A stretch of DNA of 16,662 bases, taken from Halieaceae bacterium. Its GTDB lineage: Bacteria; Pseudomonadota; Gammaproteobacteria; Pseudomonadales; Halieaceae. The notes under the pieces are model-generated. The model made no database searches. It saw only the letters and a list, made by a program, of their open reading frames with translations, and was not told where the DNA came from. The position numbers and the translations under genes are program-made. Location: assembly GCA_011524755.1 (NCBI GenBank), contig WTJR01000116.1, positions 1 to 16,662 of the forward strand. The letters run 5' to 3'. This document shows, piece after piece, positions 8,337-15,340 of the stretch; the stretch's first letter is position 1; the number at the start of each line of letters is the position of its first letter.

Positions 8337-8343
8337 ACACGCC

Positions 8344-8772
8344 ATGGAACAGCACGAAAACAGAGAAGGTAACGCGCAAGAGTCAAAGTTCATTGATCGG
8401 TTTGACGACATAGTCTTGGGGCTTTTTGCCTTTGCCGAACGAGGACTGCTACTACTGATTGGTGCGTTAGCGATCGTAGCGGTTGGGTTCGAATTAGGCG
8501 ATTTACTGGTCAACCGGGACATTAACCTTGCTGATCTGCTGCTGCTCTTTATCTACCTCGAGGTGCTTGGCATGGCCTACGCCTACTACTCGACCCACAG
8601 TGTGCCCGTTACCTTACCCGTGTTGATTGCAATTACAGGCATCACACGACTGATTCTACTGAGCAAAGACTCAGAGCCTAACGAGTTGATGTACGAGGCC
8701 GGTGCCGTATTGTTGCTGGCCATCGCCTACGGTGCATTGTCATGGGCATCGAACTTCTTCAAACGCAAATAA
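8344..8772 (+). CDS. PsiE-family inner-membrane protein
   Basis: 142 residues, close to the 136 of E. coli PsiE. Four hydrophobic segments are visible at about 33-52, 61-82, 87-107 and 117-135, after a polar, acidic N-terminus. The stretch NELMYEAGAVLLLAIAYG (113-130), near the last segment, resembles the PsiE family. E. coli psiE is induced by phosphate starvation, but its molecular function is unknown. I see only a weak, incomplete resemblance to a Pho box upstream (CTGACAGGCTGT at 8251-8262). The formamidase-like gene starts 50 bases after the stop without an obvious terminator, so this may be the first gene of that operon, though no functional link is apparent. Confidence 0.75.
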   Translation: MEQHENREGNAQESKFIDRFDDIVLGLFAFAERGLLLLIGALAIVAVGFELGDLLVNRDINLADLLLLFIYLEVLGMAYAYYSTHSVPVTLPVLIAITGITRLILLSKDSEPNELMYEAGAVLLLAIAYGALSWASNFFKRK

Positions 8773-8822
8773 AGCGAATACCCTGACTTCTCGTCGCGTT
8801 TGATCCTCGTCTATCATGGCGT

Positions 8823-9662
8823 ATGCACCTTCGTCGCCACCGTATTAGAGTCTTGTCGGTAAACGCTTTCTTGAGAGTCCTCACGCTCTTCGCTGCGTCA
8901 TTGCCGGTACAGGCTATTTCGGAACCAGTCAGCTTTGGCGACGTATTGCAGCTCACTGTCTCAGAGGTCGCTCAGACGCTGGCTTATGGGAGCTCACCAC
9001 AGAATACGGTCGTCAATATCAAAGGATCAGACTCATCGCTCGGCGCTGTCACCCTGATCCACGGCGGGTGCTGGTCGAACGCCTACGATCGAAATCATAC
9101 GTTGCCCATGGCCGAGGCGCTTTCAACCATGGGCTACGATGTTTGGGTGCCTGAATATCGGCGAGTGGGTGATGAAGGTGGCGGTTGGCCGGGCAGCCTG
9201 GAGGACATTGTCGCGGCGGTTGAGTTCGTGACCGACAAGACAGGACAACCACCTATCCTCGTAGGCCATTCTGCCGGCGGGCACCTGGCCTTGCGCGCTG
9301 CCCAGACGGGTTTGGCGATTGATGGTGTGGTGGGCTTAGCTCCTATCACAGATCTTGTGTCTTACGGCGCGGAGTCAGGGAGTTGCCAGTCGATGGTTGC
9401 CCCTTTCATGGGTGACGAGACTTACTCCCCAGACGCGTCCTATCGAGATGCGTCAGTGACTCTTAACGCGATCAATATTCCGGTCGCTGTCGTCATTGGC
9501 AAAGAAGACCCTATTGTCGGAGCGTCGCAGATAGCCGTTTTCGATGCTGTTCAGGTAAACACAGTCGACGGCGCGGGACATTTTGATGTCATACACCCCG
9601 AGACCGAGGCATTTAGTGCTGTTGTGAAGGCGCTCGAAGCAATCAAGGGGGAAGGTCGCTGA
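8823..9662 (+). CDS. Exported alpha/beta hydrolase, probable kynurenine formamidase (arylformamidase-like)
   Basis: 279 residues. The N-terminus has several Arg, a hydrophobic stretch and VQA at 29-31, a plausible Sec signal peptide. The mature part is an alpha/beta hydrolase with oxyanion-hole motif HGGCW (80-84), nucleophile motif GHSAG (148-152, Ser150), acid Asp229 in GKEDP and His253 in GAGHF. The HGGxW motif is typical of esterase-type kynurenine formamidases (AFMID), which hydrolyse N-formylkynurenine to kynurenine and formate. The kynureninase gene begins 4 bases after this stop, which strongly supports that role. This is not the cyclase-type KynB common in bacteria. The start has no clear Shine-Dalgarno, but an in-frame stop at 8784 leaves no upstream alternative. 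Export would be unusual for this step; a related esterase or lipase remains possible. Confidence 0.7.
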   Translation: MHLRRHRIRVLSVNAFLRVLTLFAASLPVQAISEPVSFGDVLQLTVSEVAQTLAYGSSPQNTVVNIKGSDSSLGAVTLIHGGCWSNAYDRNHTLPMAEALSTMGYDVWVPEYRRVGDEGGGWPGSLEDIVAAVEFVTDKTGQPPILVGHSAGGHLALRAAQTGLAIDGVVGLAPITDLVSYGAESGSCQSMVAPFMGDETYSPDASYRDASVTLNAINIPVAVVIGKEDPIVGASQIAVFDAVQVNTVDGAGHFDVIHPETEAFSAVVKALEAIKGEGR

Positions 9663-9666
9663 GCTT

Positions 9667-10875
9667 ATGAGTGCTATCGATTTTGACAAGTTACGTTCGC
9701 GCTTCCATCTGCCAGATGGCAAGGTCTATCTGGACGGCAATTCGCTTGGAGCACTACCTCGCCACACAGAAACGCGGCTAAAAGAAGTGATCTCAGCGGA
9801 GTGGGCTGACGAACTTGTCAGTGGCTGGAATACCAAAGCGTGGATAGATCTGCCGCTCAGTGTCGGTGAGCAAATTGCTCCCATCATTGGCGCAGCATCG
9901 GGTACCGTCGTTTGCTGCGATAGTTTATCGATCAATTTATTCAAGGCGCTGACCGCCTGTCTAGAACTGAACGAAGGTCGCAGCCTGATTACTTTGGAGG
10001 ATGGCCAATTCCCAACCGATAGCTACATCGCTGACGGTTTATCGCGACTCCTTGGCGCTGATCGCTGCCGCACACAAGCTGTCGATATTGCCGCGCTGAC
10101 ACCTGAGACTCTCTCGGAATCTGCCGTACTACTGCTGTCCCACGTTGACTATAAATCTGGCGCTCTAAGGGATATGGGCGCCATTACTGCCATGGCGCAG
10201 TCCGCAGGGTGCTTGGTGATTTGGGATTTAGCGCACAGTGCAGGGGCCATTGATATGGATCTGGAGGCTAGTCAGGTCGACTTTGCCGTTGGCTGTACCT
10301 ACAAATTCCTAAATGGCGGGCCCGGAGCGCCGGGCTTCCTCTATGTCGCTGAGCGTCATCAGGAAGTACAGAATCCCCTACCGGGCTGGATGGGCCATGC
10401 GCGTCTATTCGATTTTGAAGCCAAGTACGAAGCCGCGCCGGGTATCAAACGATTCCTGACGGGTACCCAAAGCGTTCTTGCGCTCAGTGCTGTCAGTGCC
10501 TCTCTGTCGGTATTTGAGGGACTCGCAATGCACGACGTCAGAGCGCGAAGCCTTGCGCTCACGGGACATTTCATTGCTCGCTGGGAGCAAAGCTCGGTAC
10601 TACAGTCGCATGCCGCGCTGGGCACACCTATCGATGATGCGCAGCGTGGTTCTCAGGTCAGTCTTGCGCTTGAGAGTGCGTTTCCTGTGAGCCAGGCATT
10701 GATTGCAGATGGCGTCATCGTCGACTTTAGAGAACCCAATATCGTCCGGTTCGGCTTTTCACCGCTCTACAACACATTCAGCGATGCCGACCAGGCAATC
10801 GCGTCGCTCGAAGCTGTACTTACCAGCGAACGCCACCGCCTACCTCAGTTTCAAATTCGATCGACGGTCACATGA
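9667..10875 (+). CDS. kynU: Kynureninase
   Basis: 402 residues, a normal length. The PLP enzyme cleaves kynurenine (or 3-hydroxykynurenine) to anthranilate (or 3-hydroxyanthranilate) plus alanine in the cytoplasm. Signatures: YLDGNSLG (21-28), HVDYKSG (159-165), IWDLAHSAGA with Asp187 and His190, the PLP lysine Lys213 in TYKFLNGGPGAP (211-222), GWMGH (240-244) and RFGFSPLYNT (361-370), whose Arg should bind the substrate carboxylate. A purine-rich GGGGGAAGG (9647-9655) inside the preceding gene can serve as ribosome binding site. The start overlaps nothing, and the stop overlaps the apt start by 4 bases (ATGA), so formamidase, kynU and apt are very likely co-transcribed. Tryptophan 2,3-dioxygenase (kynA) is not in the window. 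Confidence 0.95.
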   Translation: MSAIDFDKLRSRFHLPDGKVYLDGNSLGALPRHTETRLKEVISAEWADELVSGWNTKAWIDLPLSVGEQIAPIIGAASGTVVCCDSLSINLFKALTACLELNEGRSLITLEDGQFPTDSYIADGLSRLLGADRCRTQAVDIAALTPETLSESAVLLLSHVDYKSGALRDMGAITAMAQSAGCLVIWDLAHSAGAIDMDLEASQVDFAVGCTYKFLNGGPGAPGFLYVAERHQEVQNPLPGWMGHARLFDFEAKYEAAPGIKRFLTGTQSVLALSAVSASLSVFEGLAMHDVRARSLALTGHFIARWEQSSVLQSHAALGTPIDDAQRGSQVSLALESAFPVSQALIADGVIVDFREPNIVRFGFSPLYNTFSDADQAIASLEAVLTSERHRLPQFQIRSTVT

Positions 10876-11414
10876 CGGCTGATGACCCATCGCTGACACT
10901 GCTTAGATCAAAGGTACGGGATGTCCCTGACTTCCCAACGCCTGGCATCTTGTTCAGAGACATCACCCCGCTTCTCTCAGATCATCACGCGATGGATGCC
11001 GCGCTCAGTCTTCTCGCTCAGGCGATTGAAGACCTGATGTTTGATGTCATCGCAGCGCCGGAGGCACGCGGATTCATCCTTGCAGCGCCCCTCGCAAGGC
11101 ACTTCGGGGTCGGCCTCGCACTTATTCGCAAGCCGGGTAAGCTCCCCGCAGCAACTCTGAGTCATACCTACTCACTGGAATACGGAAATGACACCTTGGA
11201 AATGCACGCCGACAGCTTTGAAGGTATGGATTCACCCAGGGTTCTGATAGTCGATGACGTACTCGCCACGGGGGGAACAGCCGCCGCGTCAGCTGAACTC
11301 ATCAAAAGTGCCGGTGGCGTGCCGGTTGGCCTCGCGGTTCTCATTGAATTAGCCGCGCTCAATGGTCGAAAAACTCTATCTGATATGACCGTCAGATCGG
11401 TCCTCAGCTACTAA
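10872..11414 (+). CDS. apt: Adenine phosphoribosyltransferase
   Basis: 180 residues, standard for Apt, which converts adenine and PRPP to AMP and pyrophosphate in purine salvage. Diagnostic features: FPTPGILFRDITPLL (21-35), PEARGF (63-68), RKPGKLP (86-92), SLEYG (101-105) and the PRPP-binding loop VLIVDDVLATGGT (124-136) with the two acidic residues Asp128/Asp129. The ATG overlaps the kynU stop as ATGA and lacks a good Shine-Dalgarno of its own, so translation is probably coupled to kynU. A purine-salvage gene at the end of a kynurenine operon is an unusual pairing with no obvious metabolic reason beyond shared transcription. Confidence 0.93.
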   Translation: MTADDPSLTLLRSKVRDVPDFPTPGILFRDITPLLSDHHAMDAALSLLAQAIEDLMFDVIAAPEARGFILAAPLARHFGVGLALIRKPGKLPAATLSHTYSLEYGNDTLEMHADSFEGMDSPRVLIVDDVLATGGTAAASAELIKSAGGVPVGLAVLIELAALNGRKTLSDMTVRSVLSY

Positions 11415-11514
11415 TTGAGAGCTCAAAAAAACCTACCCCAAAGTCGTTATTTGAGAGACCAAAAAACAGTATTCGCCGTACAAGCTTTGAGATAGCGTTG
11501 GCCCGCTAATTGAG
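11415..11514 (+). repeat. Leader of sdaA with TTGAG repeats at 36-base spacing
   Basis: The 109-base gap between apt and sdaA holds TTGAGA at 11415, 11451 and 11487, exactly 36 bases apart, and a fourth TTGAG at 11510 in the ribosome binding region. The first two copies share TTGAGAG, then three variable bases, then AAAAAA. The first copy is part of a near-palindrome, TTGAGAGCTCAA (11415-11426). CTAATTGAG also occurs twice (11411-11419 and 11506-11514). No intrinsic terminator and no convincing -10/-35 pair was found here. Confidence 0.45.
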
Positions 11515-11517
11515 GAG
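11512..11517 (+). promoter_or_regulatory. Ribosome binding site of the L-serine dehydratase gene
   Basis: GAGGAG lies 6 bases before the ATG at 11524, a strong Shine-Dalgarno that fixes the start. It is embedded in the last copy of the TTGAG motif. Confidence 0.75.
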
Positions 11518-11523
11518 CGAAAA

Positions 11524-12924
11524 ATGCACGGATTCGCTTTAAACGACATATTCAAGATTGGGATTGGTCCCTCATCGAGTCACACGATGGGACCCATGCA
11601 CGCAGCGCAGCATTTCATGTCCAACCTAGAACAGACGCTAGGGAATGGATCGCTGAAAGTTTCGGTAACGCTTCATGGGTCGCTGGCTGCGACAGGCGAT
11701 GGCCACGGTACGCCCGGTGCCGTTACCGCGGGACTCGTAGGTCATCACTACGAAACCGTCACCCTCCCCGACATTGAATCTATATGGGATACGGCGACAG
11801 CGACCGGTGTGATGCGTTCACTCTCGGGCCACGAAATCCATTTCAATCCTTCCCATGACTTGCTGCGGGATATGGAGCCACTGGCATCGCACCCCAATGG
11901 TATGACCTTTCGCGCATGGGCGGGTGATGCCCTCATAGACGAGAAGCAGTATTTTTCTGTAGGCGGCGGCATGGTTGAGGATCAGATGGGCCATGCGCTG
12001 GCCACGTCTCCATTACCCGTGGGTGATGCGCCCTTCCCCTACAAGAGCATGGAAGAACTCGTTAGATGGTGCGATCAAGAAAAACTGTCTATTGCACAGT
12101 TGCAGGCCCGTAACGAGCATTTTTGTCTAAAGCGCGAAGAATATGACCCCATTGCTGCCAAGCTATGGGCCGTGATGTCCGACTGTATCGATCGAGGCCT
12201 TTCCACCGAGGGTCAACTTCCCGGCGGGCTCAATGTTAAACGCAGAGCAAGCACCTTGTGGAACCGCTTACTAAACAATTCCCACGGCGATAAAGCACCG
12301 GCCAATGCGGCTCAACGCGCGATGGTCTATGCCATGGCAGTCAATGAGGAAAATGCAGCCGGCGGGCGCCTTGTCACCGCGCCAACAAACGGTGCGGCAG
12401 GGATTGTGCCGGCGGTGCTTCGCGCGCATCTCGATGAGCACAAGCTCAATGAGGCGGGCGTTAACCGCCATGTCAGCACCTTTTTACGCACCGCAACCGC
12501 TATTGGCGGCTTATTCAAGATGAATGCGTCTATTTCGGGTGCTGAAGTCGGCTGTCAGGGTGAGGTAGGCGCAGCGGCCTCCATGGCGGCAGCAGGACTC
12601 ACTGCTGCGATGGGCGGCAGCCCGCGACAGATCGAGAATGCGGCAGAGATCGCCGTAGAACACTGCCTCGGACTGACCTGTGATCCTATTGGTGGCTTGG
12701 TACAAGTGCCCTGCATCGAACGCAATGGCATGGGGGCGGTTAAAGCCATCGCCGCGTCTGATCTCGCACTCGCAGGAGACGGTCAGTTCATGATCTCGCT
12801 CGATCAAGTGATCGATACAGTGAGAGAAACCGGTAAGGACATGGACAGCCGCTACAAGGAAACCGCCCGCGGTGGACTGGCAATTCATGGCCTGAAAATC
12901 CCCGTGACTGCCGTTGAATGCTGA
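11524..12924 (+). CDS. sdaA: L-serine ammonia-lyase (L-serine dehydratase), iron-sulfur, single chain
   Basis: 466 residues, the usual size of one-chain SdaA-type enzymes that deaminate L-serine to pyruvate and ammonia. The beta domain opens with KIGIGPSSSHTMGP (11-24). The alpha domain carries TAPTNGAAGIVPA (285-297), Cys344 in EVGCQGEVGAA, and Cys386 and Cys397 in the segment TCDPIGGLVQVPCIERNG (385-402). These three cysteines are the expected [4Fe-4S] ligands. The last residue, Cys466, fits the tail-in-mouth arrangement described for the Legionella enzyme, where the C-terminal cysteine occupies the fourth iron site until substrate arrives. The gene has its own strong ribosome binding site and a 109-base leader after apt. 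It converges on the truC-like gene, with stops 17 bases apart and no terminator hairpin visible between them. Confidence 0.94.
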   Translation: MHGFALNDIFKIGIGPSSSHTMGPMHAAQHFMSNLEQTLGNGSLKVSVTLHGSLAATGDGHGTPGAVTAGLVGHHYETVTLPDIESIWDTATATGVMRSLSGHEIHFNPSHDLLRDMEPLASHPNGMTFRAWAGDALIDEKQYFSVGGGMVEDQMGHALATSPLPVGDAPFPYKSMEELVRWCDQEKLSIAQLQARNEHFCLKREEYDPIAAKLWAVMSDCIDRGLSTEGQLPGGLNVKRRASTLWNRLLNNSHGDKAPANAAQRAMVYAMAVNEENAAGGRLVTAPTNGAAGIVPAVLRAHLDEHKLNEAGVNRHVSTFLRTATAIGGLFKMNASISGAEVGCQGEVGAAASMAAAGLTAAMGGSPRQIENAAEIAVEHCLGLTCDPIGGLVQVPCIERNGMGAVKAIAASDLALAGDGQFMISLDQVIDTVRETGKDMDSRYKETARGGLAIHGLKIPVTAVEC

Positions 12925-12940
12925 CCGCCTTTTCTATCGA

Positions 12941-13675
12941 TTAGCCTGAACTGACACTTTCTAGCCAAGCTGCCATTCGACGAAAGTCAGCCGGTATGGC
13001 CGACGAGATGCATACGGCTTCATCGGTAAGGGGGTGCCGAAAAGCCACCTGCTTCGCGTGAAGCCACAACCGACGGATTCCCAAACGCTCCTCAATAAAC
13101 CGGTTATGGGTCCCCTTTCCGTAGCGGACATCACCCAAGATAGGGTGTGAAATATGCTTTGCATGCCGTCTAAGTTGCCGATAGCGACCGGTAATGGGTT
13201 GCAACTGGACATGGGAGTACCGCGCCTCAGGATATCGGTCTACCGGCTCTGGTACGGTCCATGAGGTCAGTGTTCTGAGCTCTGTCATGGCCTCTCTCGC
13301 AGTCCCGTTCTTAATTTTACGGCCTTTACTATCGACCTCATCCCGTAGCGCGTGATCTATATGCAGACTTTGGGGCGTGTGACCACGCACAAATGCCTCA
13401 TACGTCTTCGTGATGCCACCGTGTTCAAATGCCTGCGATAGTGTTCTTGCCACATCGCGATTCAAAGCAAAGATGACCAATCCTGACGTTGCTTTATCCA
13501 AGCGATGCACCGGGAACAAAGACTGATTCAACTGATCTCTCAGTGTCTGGAGGAGAAACGTTGTCTCACGGGCGTCGATGCCACTTCGATGCACCAACAT
13601 GCCACAGGGCTTATCGACGACAACGAGCGCATCATCCTGAAAGCAAACAGTGAGTGGCATTTGAGCGTCGGTCAC
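12941..13675 (-). CDS. truC: RluA-family pseudouridine synthase, probably tRNA pseudouridine(65) synthase TruC
   Basis: 244 residues (E. coli TruC has 260). The catalytic motif HRLDKATSG (57-65) carries Asp60, the nucleophile of the family. The N-terminal VVDKPCGMLVHRS (19-31) followed by ETTFLLQTLRDQ (37-48) resembles TruC more than RluA, RluC or RluD. There is no S4 domain, which further argues against the RluC/RluD groups. The C-terminal part has QPITGRYRQLRRHAKHIS (158-175), the RNA-binding core, with the usual T-G-R-x-R-Q-L-R-x-H pattern. TruC modifies U65 in some tRNAs. The start is GTG at 13675; an ATG five codons in is possible but lacks a Shine-Dalgarno. The gene is monocistronic and divergent from the aldehyde dehydrogenase gene. 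Confidence 0.8.
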   Translation of the reverse strand: MTDAQMPLTVCFQDDALVVVDKPCGMLVHRSGIDARETTFLLQTLRDQLNQSLFPVHRLDKATSGLVIFALNRDVARTLSQAFEHGGITKTYEAFVRGHTPQSLHIDHALRDEVDSKGRKIKNGTAREAMTELRTLTSWTVPEPVDRYPEARYSHVQLQPITGRYRQLRRHAKHISHPILGDVRYGKGTHNRFIEERLGIRRLWLHAKQVAFRHPLTDEAVCISSAIPADFRRMAAWLESVSSG

Positions 13676-13750
13676 AATGGGGTCTCGTTATTCGAGTAAT
13701 TCGTTAATGGTTCATGGGGTTCAGCTGGCTCTACAAGTGTATCCCTGTCT

Positions 13751-13772
13751 AGTCCTTCGGGACTGTTTTTTT
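13751..13772 (+). terminator. Intrinsic terminator with UUCG tetraloop, no + strand gene upstream
   Basis: AGTCC (13751-13755) and GGACT (13760-13764) enclose a TTCG loop, and G plus seven T residues (13766-13772) follow. It reads on the + strand inside the 207-base divergent region between truC (-) and the aldehyde dehydrogenase gene (+). The nearest upstream + strand gene ends at 12924, on the far side of truC. It could end a short non-coding RNA or act as an attenuator in the leader of the downstream operon. The stem is only 5 bp, but UUCG loops are exceptionally stable. Confidence 0.65.
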
Positions 13773-13849
13773 GATGTATTCCCAGTGCCCATCCCTTTAG
13801 TATGTGCGCGTGAAAATGCGATCTGAGACCTAGCGTCCAGCAGTCCCGC

Positions 13850-13855
13850 GATAAT
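13850..13855 (+). promoter_or_regulatory. Possible -10 element for the aldehyde dehydrogenase operon
   Basis: GATAAT matches five of six bases of TATAAT and would start transcription about 20 bases before the ATG at 13883. No good -35 hexamer lies 16-18 bases upstream, so the call is weak. Confidence 0.25.
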
Positions 13856-13870
13856 AGCCAATAAGGCAAC

Positions 13871-13875
13871 AAGGA
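13871..13875 (+). promoter_or_regulatory. Ribosome binding site of the aldehyde dehydrogenase gene
   Basis: AAGGA lies 7 bases before the ATG at 13883 and fixes that start. Confidence 0.7.
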
Positions 13876-13882
13876 CAGTCAA

Positions 13883-15325
13883 ATGAGTGAGCAACATCAG
13901 CTGTACATCAACGGCGAGTGGATCGAAACCGAAGCATCCGTAGCCAACACAAGTCCATCCGATACTAGTGACGTTATTGGTCATTATGCTCAGGCTTCCA
14001 CAACACAGGTTGAGGCGGCGATCACTGCTGCCAATGCCGCCGTACTGGAGTGGGGAACCTCTGCTCTGGAGACTCGCTACAGCCTGCTAATGGATATTGG
14101 AAACGAACTGATCGCGCGCAGTGGTGAGCTAGGTGAGTTACTCGCTCGAGAAGAGGGTAAGACTCGCGCTGAAGGGGTTGGTGAGGTTTATCGTTCGGGC
14201 CAGTTCTTCCACTATTTCGCAGCGGAGGTTCATCGCCAGATCGATGATCGCGCTGAGTCCGTGCGACCCGGCATCGAGATCGACACCCGTCGAGAGCCCG
14301 TCGGGGTCGTGGCCATCATCAGCCCCTGGAATTTTCCCATGGCGACAGCGGTCTGGAAGATCGCCCCTGCCCTCGCCTTTGGTAACGCCGTCATTTTCAA
14401 GCCTGCGAATCTGGTACCCGCCAGCGCGTGGGCACTCACTGAGATTATCTCGCGTCAGACAGCCTTGCCTGCCGGCACTTTTAACCTCGTGATGGGATCC
14501 GGCGGTGCAGTCGGCGACGCCATTATCAACAGTCCTGATATTCATGCGGTTTCCTTCACGGGCTCACTGCCAGTAGGTCGGGAAGTCGCCAAGGCCACCG
14601 CGGCGAACCTGGTTAAGTGTCAGCTGGAAATGGGGTCTAAAAATGCGCTCATTGTGGCGGCGGATGCAGACCTTGATGTGGCTGTGAATGCAGCCTTTGT
14701 AGGCGCTTACAGCGGAACAGGTCAAAAATGCACAGCCTCCTCGAGACTCATTGTCGACGCCAGCGTCCATGATGAGTTCGTGTCAAAGCTCATCGCAAAG
14801 CTCGAATCAACCACGGTAGGTCACGCGCTGGGTGAGGGAGTCGATATCGGTCCCGTCGCGTCCGAAGTGCAGCTCAATGAGAACCTCGAATGGATTGAAA
14901 GAGGCAAGGGTGAAGGCGCGTCTCTGGTGTTTGGCGGAAACCGTATCGATGCGCCAACCGACGGGTACTACATGGAGCCAACACTCTTCATCAACACCAC
15001 CAACGACATGAGCATTAATCGTGAGGAGCTGTTTGCGCCGATTGCCTGTGTGATCAAGGCCGATAACTACGAGGATGCGCTTTCCATTCTCAATGACACC
15101 GAATTTGGCCTCACCGCTGGCATCATCACGCAGAGTCTTAAAACTGCCTCAGACTTCAAGCAACGAGCGGTTGCAGGCTGTGTCATGGTGAACCTTCCTA
15201 CCGCAGGCACGGACTACCACGTGCCCTTCGGAGGACGCAAAAACTCAAGCTTCGGTCCCCGTGAGCAAGGGCAGTATGCGAGAGAGTTCTATACCACCGT
15301 CAAAACGAGTTACGTTCAGGCCTAA
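13883..15325 (+). CDS. NAD(P)-dependent aldehyde dehydrogenase (ALDH superfamily, GucD/YcbD-like)
   Basis: 480 residues, normal for the superfamily; oxidises an aldehyde to the acid in the cytoplasm. Visible features: ISPWNFP (146-152, Asn150), the cofactor-binding FKPAN (172-176), FTGSLPVG (225-232), general-base Glu249 in QLEMGSKN, nucleophile Cys283 in GTGQKCTASSR (278-288), and PFGGRKNSSFG (458-468). Two usually conserved glycines differ: LEMGSK instead of L-E-L-G-G-K, and EELFAP instead of E-E-x-F-G-P. The GQKCTASSR context and the C-terminal REQG resemble the 2-oxoglutarate semialdehyde dehydrogenases of the Bacillus GucD/YcbD type more than betaine-aldehyde or succinate-semialdehyde enzymes, but the substrate remains uncertain. 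It is the first gene of an operon: the M19-like gene starts 15 bases after its stop. Confidence 0.88.
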   Translation: MSEQHQLYINGEWIETEASVANTSPSDTSDVIGHYAQASTTQVEAAITAANAAVLEWGTSALETRYSLLMDIGNELIARSGELGELLAREEGKTRAEGVGEVYRSGQFFHYFAAEVHRQIDDRAESVRPGIEIDTRREPVGVVAIISPWNFPMATAVWKIAPALAFGNAVIFKPANLVPASAWALTEIISRQTALPAGTFNLVMGSGGAVGDAIINSPDIHAVSFTGSLPVGREVAKATAANLVKCQLEMGSKNALIVAADADLDVAVNAAFVGAYSGTGQKCTASSRLIVDASVHDEFVSKLIAKLESTTVGHALGEGVDIGPVASEVQLNENLEWIERGKGEGASLVFGGNRIDAPTDGYYMEPTLFINTTNDMSINREELFAPIACVIKADNYEDALSILNDTEFGLTAGIITQSLKTASDFKQRAVAGCVMVNLPTAGTDYHVPFGGRKNSSFGPREQGQYAREFYTTVKTSYVQA

Positions 15326-15329
15326 TCTC

Positions 15330-15333
15330 GGAG
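15330..15333 (+). promoter_or_regulatory. Ribosome binding site supporting a GTG start for the M19-like gene
   Basis: GGAG lies 7 bases before the GTG at 15341. No ATG in this frame lies near the N-terminal strand of the barrel (TVIDG), so GTG is the likely start. Confidence 0.65.
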
Positions 15334-15340
15334 CTAAGCC

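Noticed and set aside
8182..8343. Upstream in-frame ATG giving the PsiE-family protein 54 extra residues
   Set aside because: It overlaps the divergent ligase start, adds a polar segment not expected in the family, and the ATG at 8344 has a good ribosome binding site and gives the normal length.
10872..11414. Anthranilate phosphoribosyltransferase (TrpD-like) acting on the kynureninase product
   Set aside because: The protein is a type I PRTase with adenine-enzyme motifs (PEARGF, VDDVLATGGT) and standard Apt length; TrpD is a different fold and about twice as long.
11415..11432. Terminator after apt (TTGAGAGCTCAA hairpin)
   Set aside because: The arms are only 5 bp with a 2-base loop and are followed by A residues, not T, on the + strand.
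11415..11486. CRISPR-like array suggested by the 36-base spacing
   Set aside because: Only a 6-7 base word recurs; there are no repeat units of about 28-37 bases and no spacers.
12511..12888. 125-codon open frame on the - strand
   Set aside because: It is antisense to the iron-sulfur region of sdaA; no motif and no ribosome binding site.
13706..13825. Short frame of about 40 codons before the aldehyde dehydrogenase gene, possible leader peptide
   Set aside because: It has no ribosome binding site, runs through the terminator hairpin and lacks a run of regulatory codons.
14138..14545. 135-codon open frame on the - strand
   Set aside because: It is antisense to the aldehyde dehydrogenase core with no recognisable motif; long antisense frames are common in GC-moderate genes.
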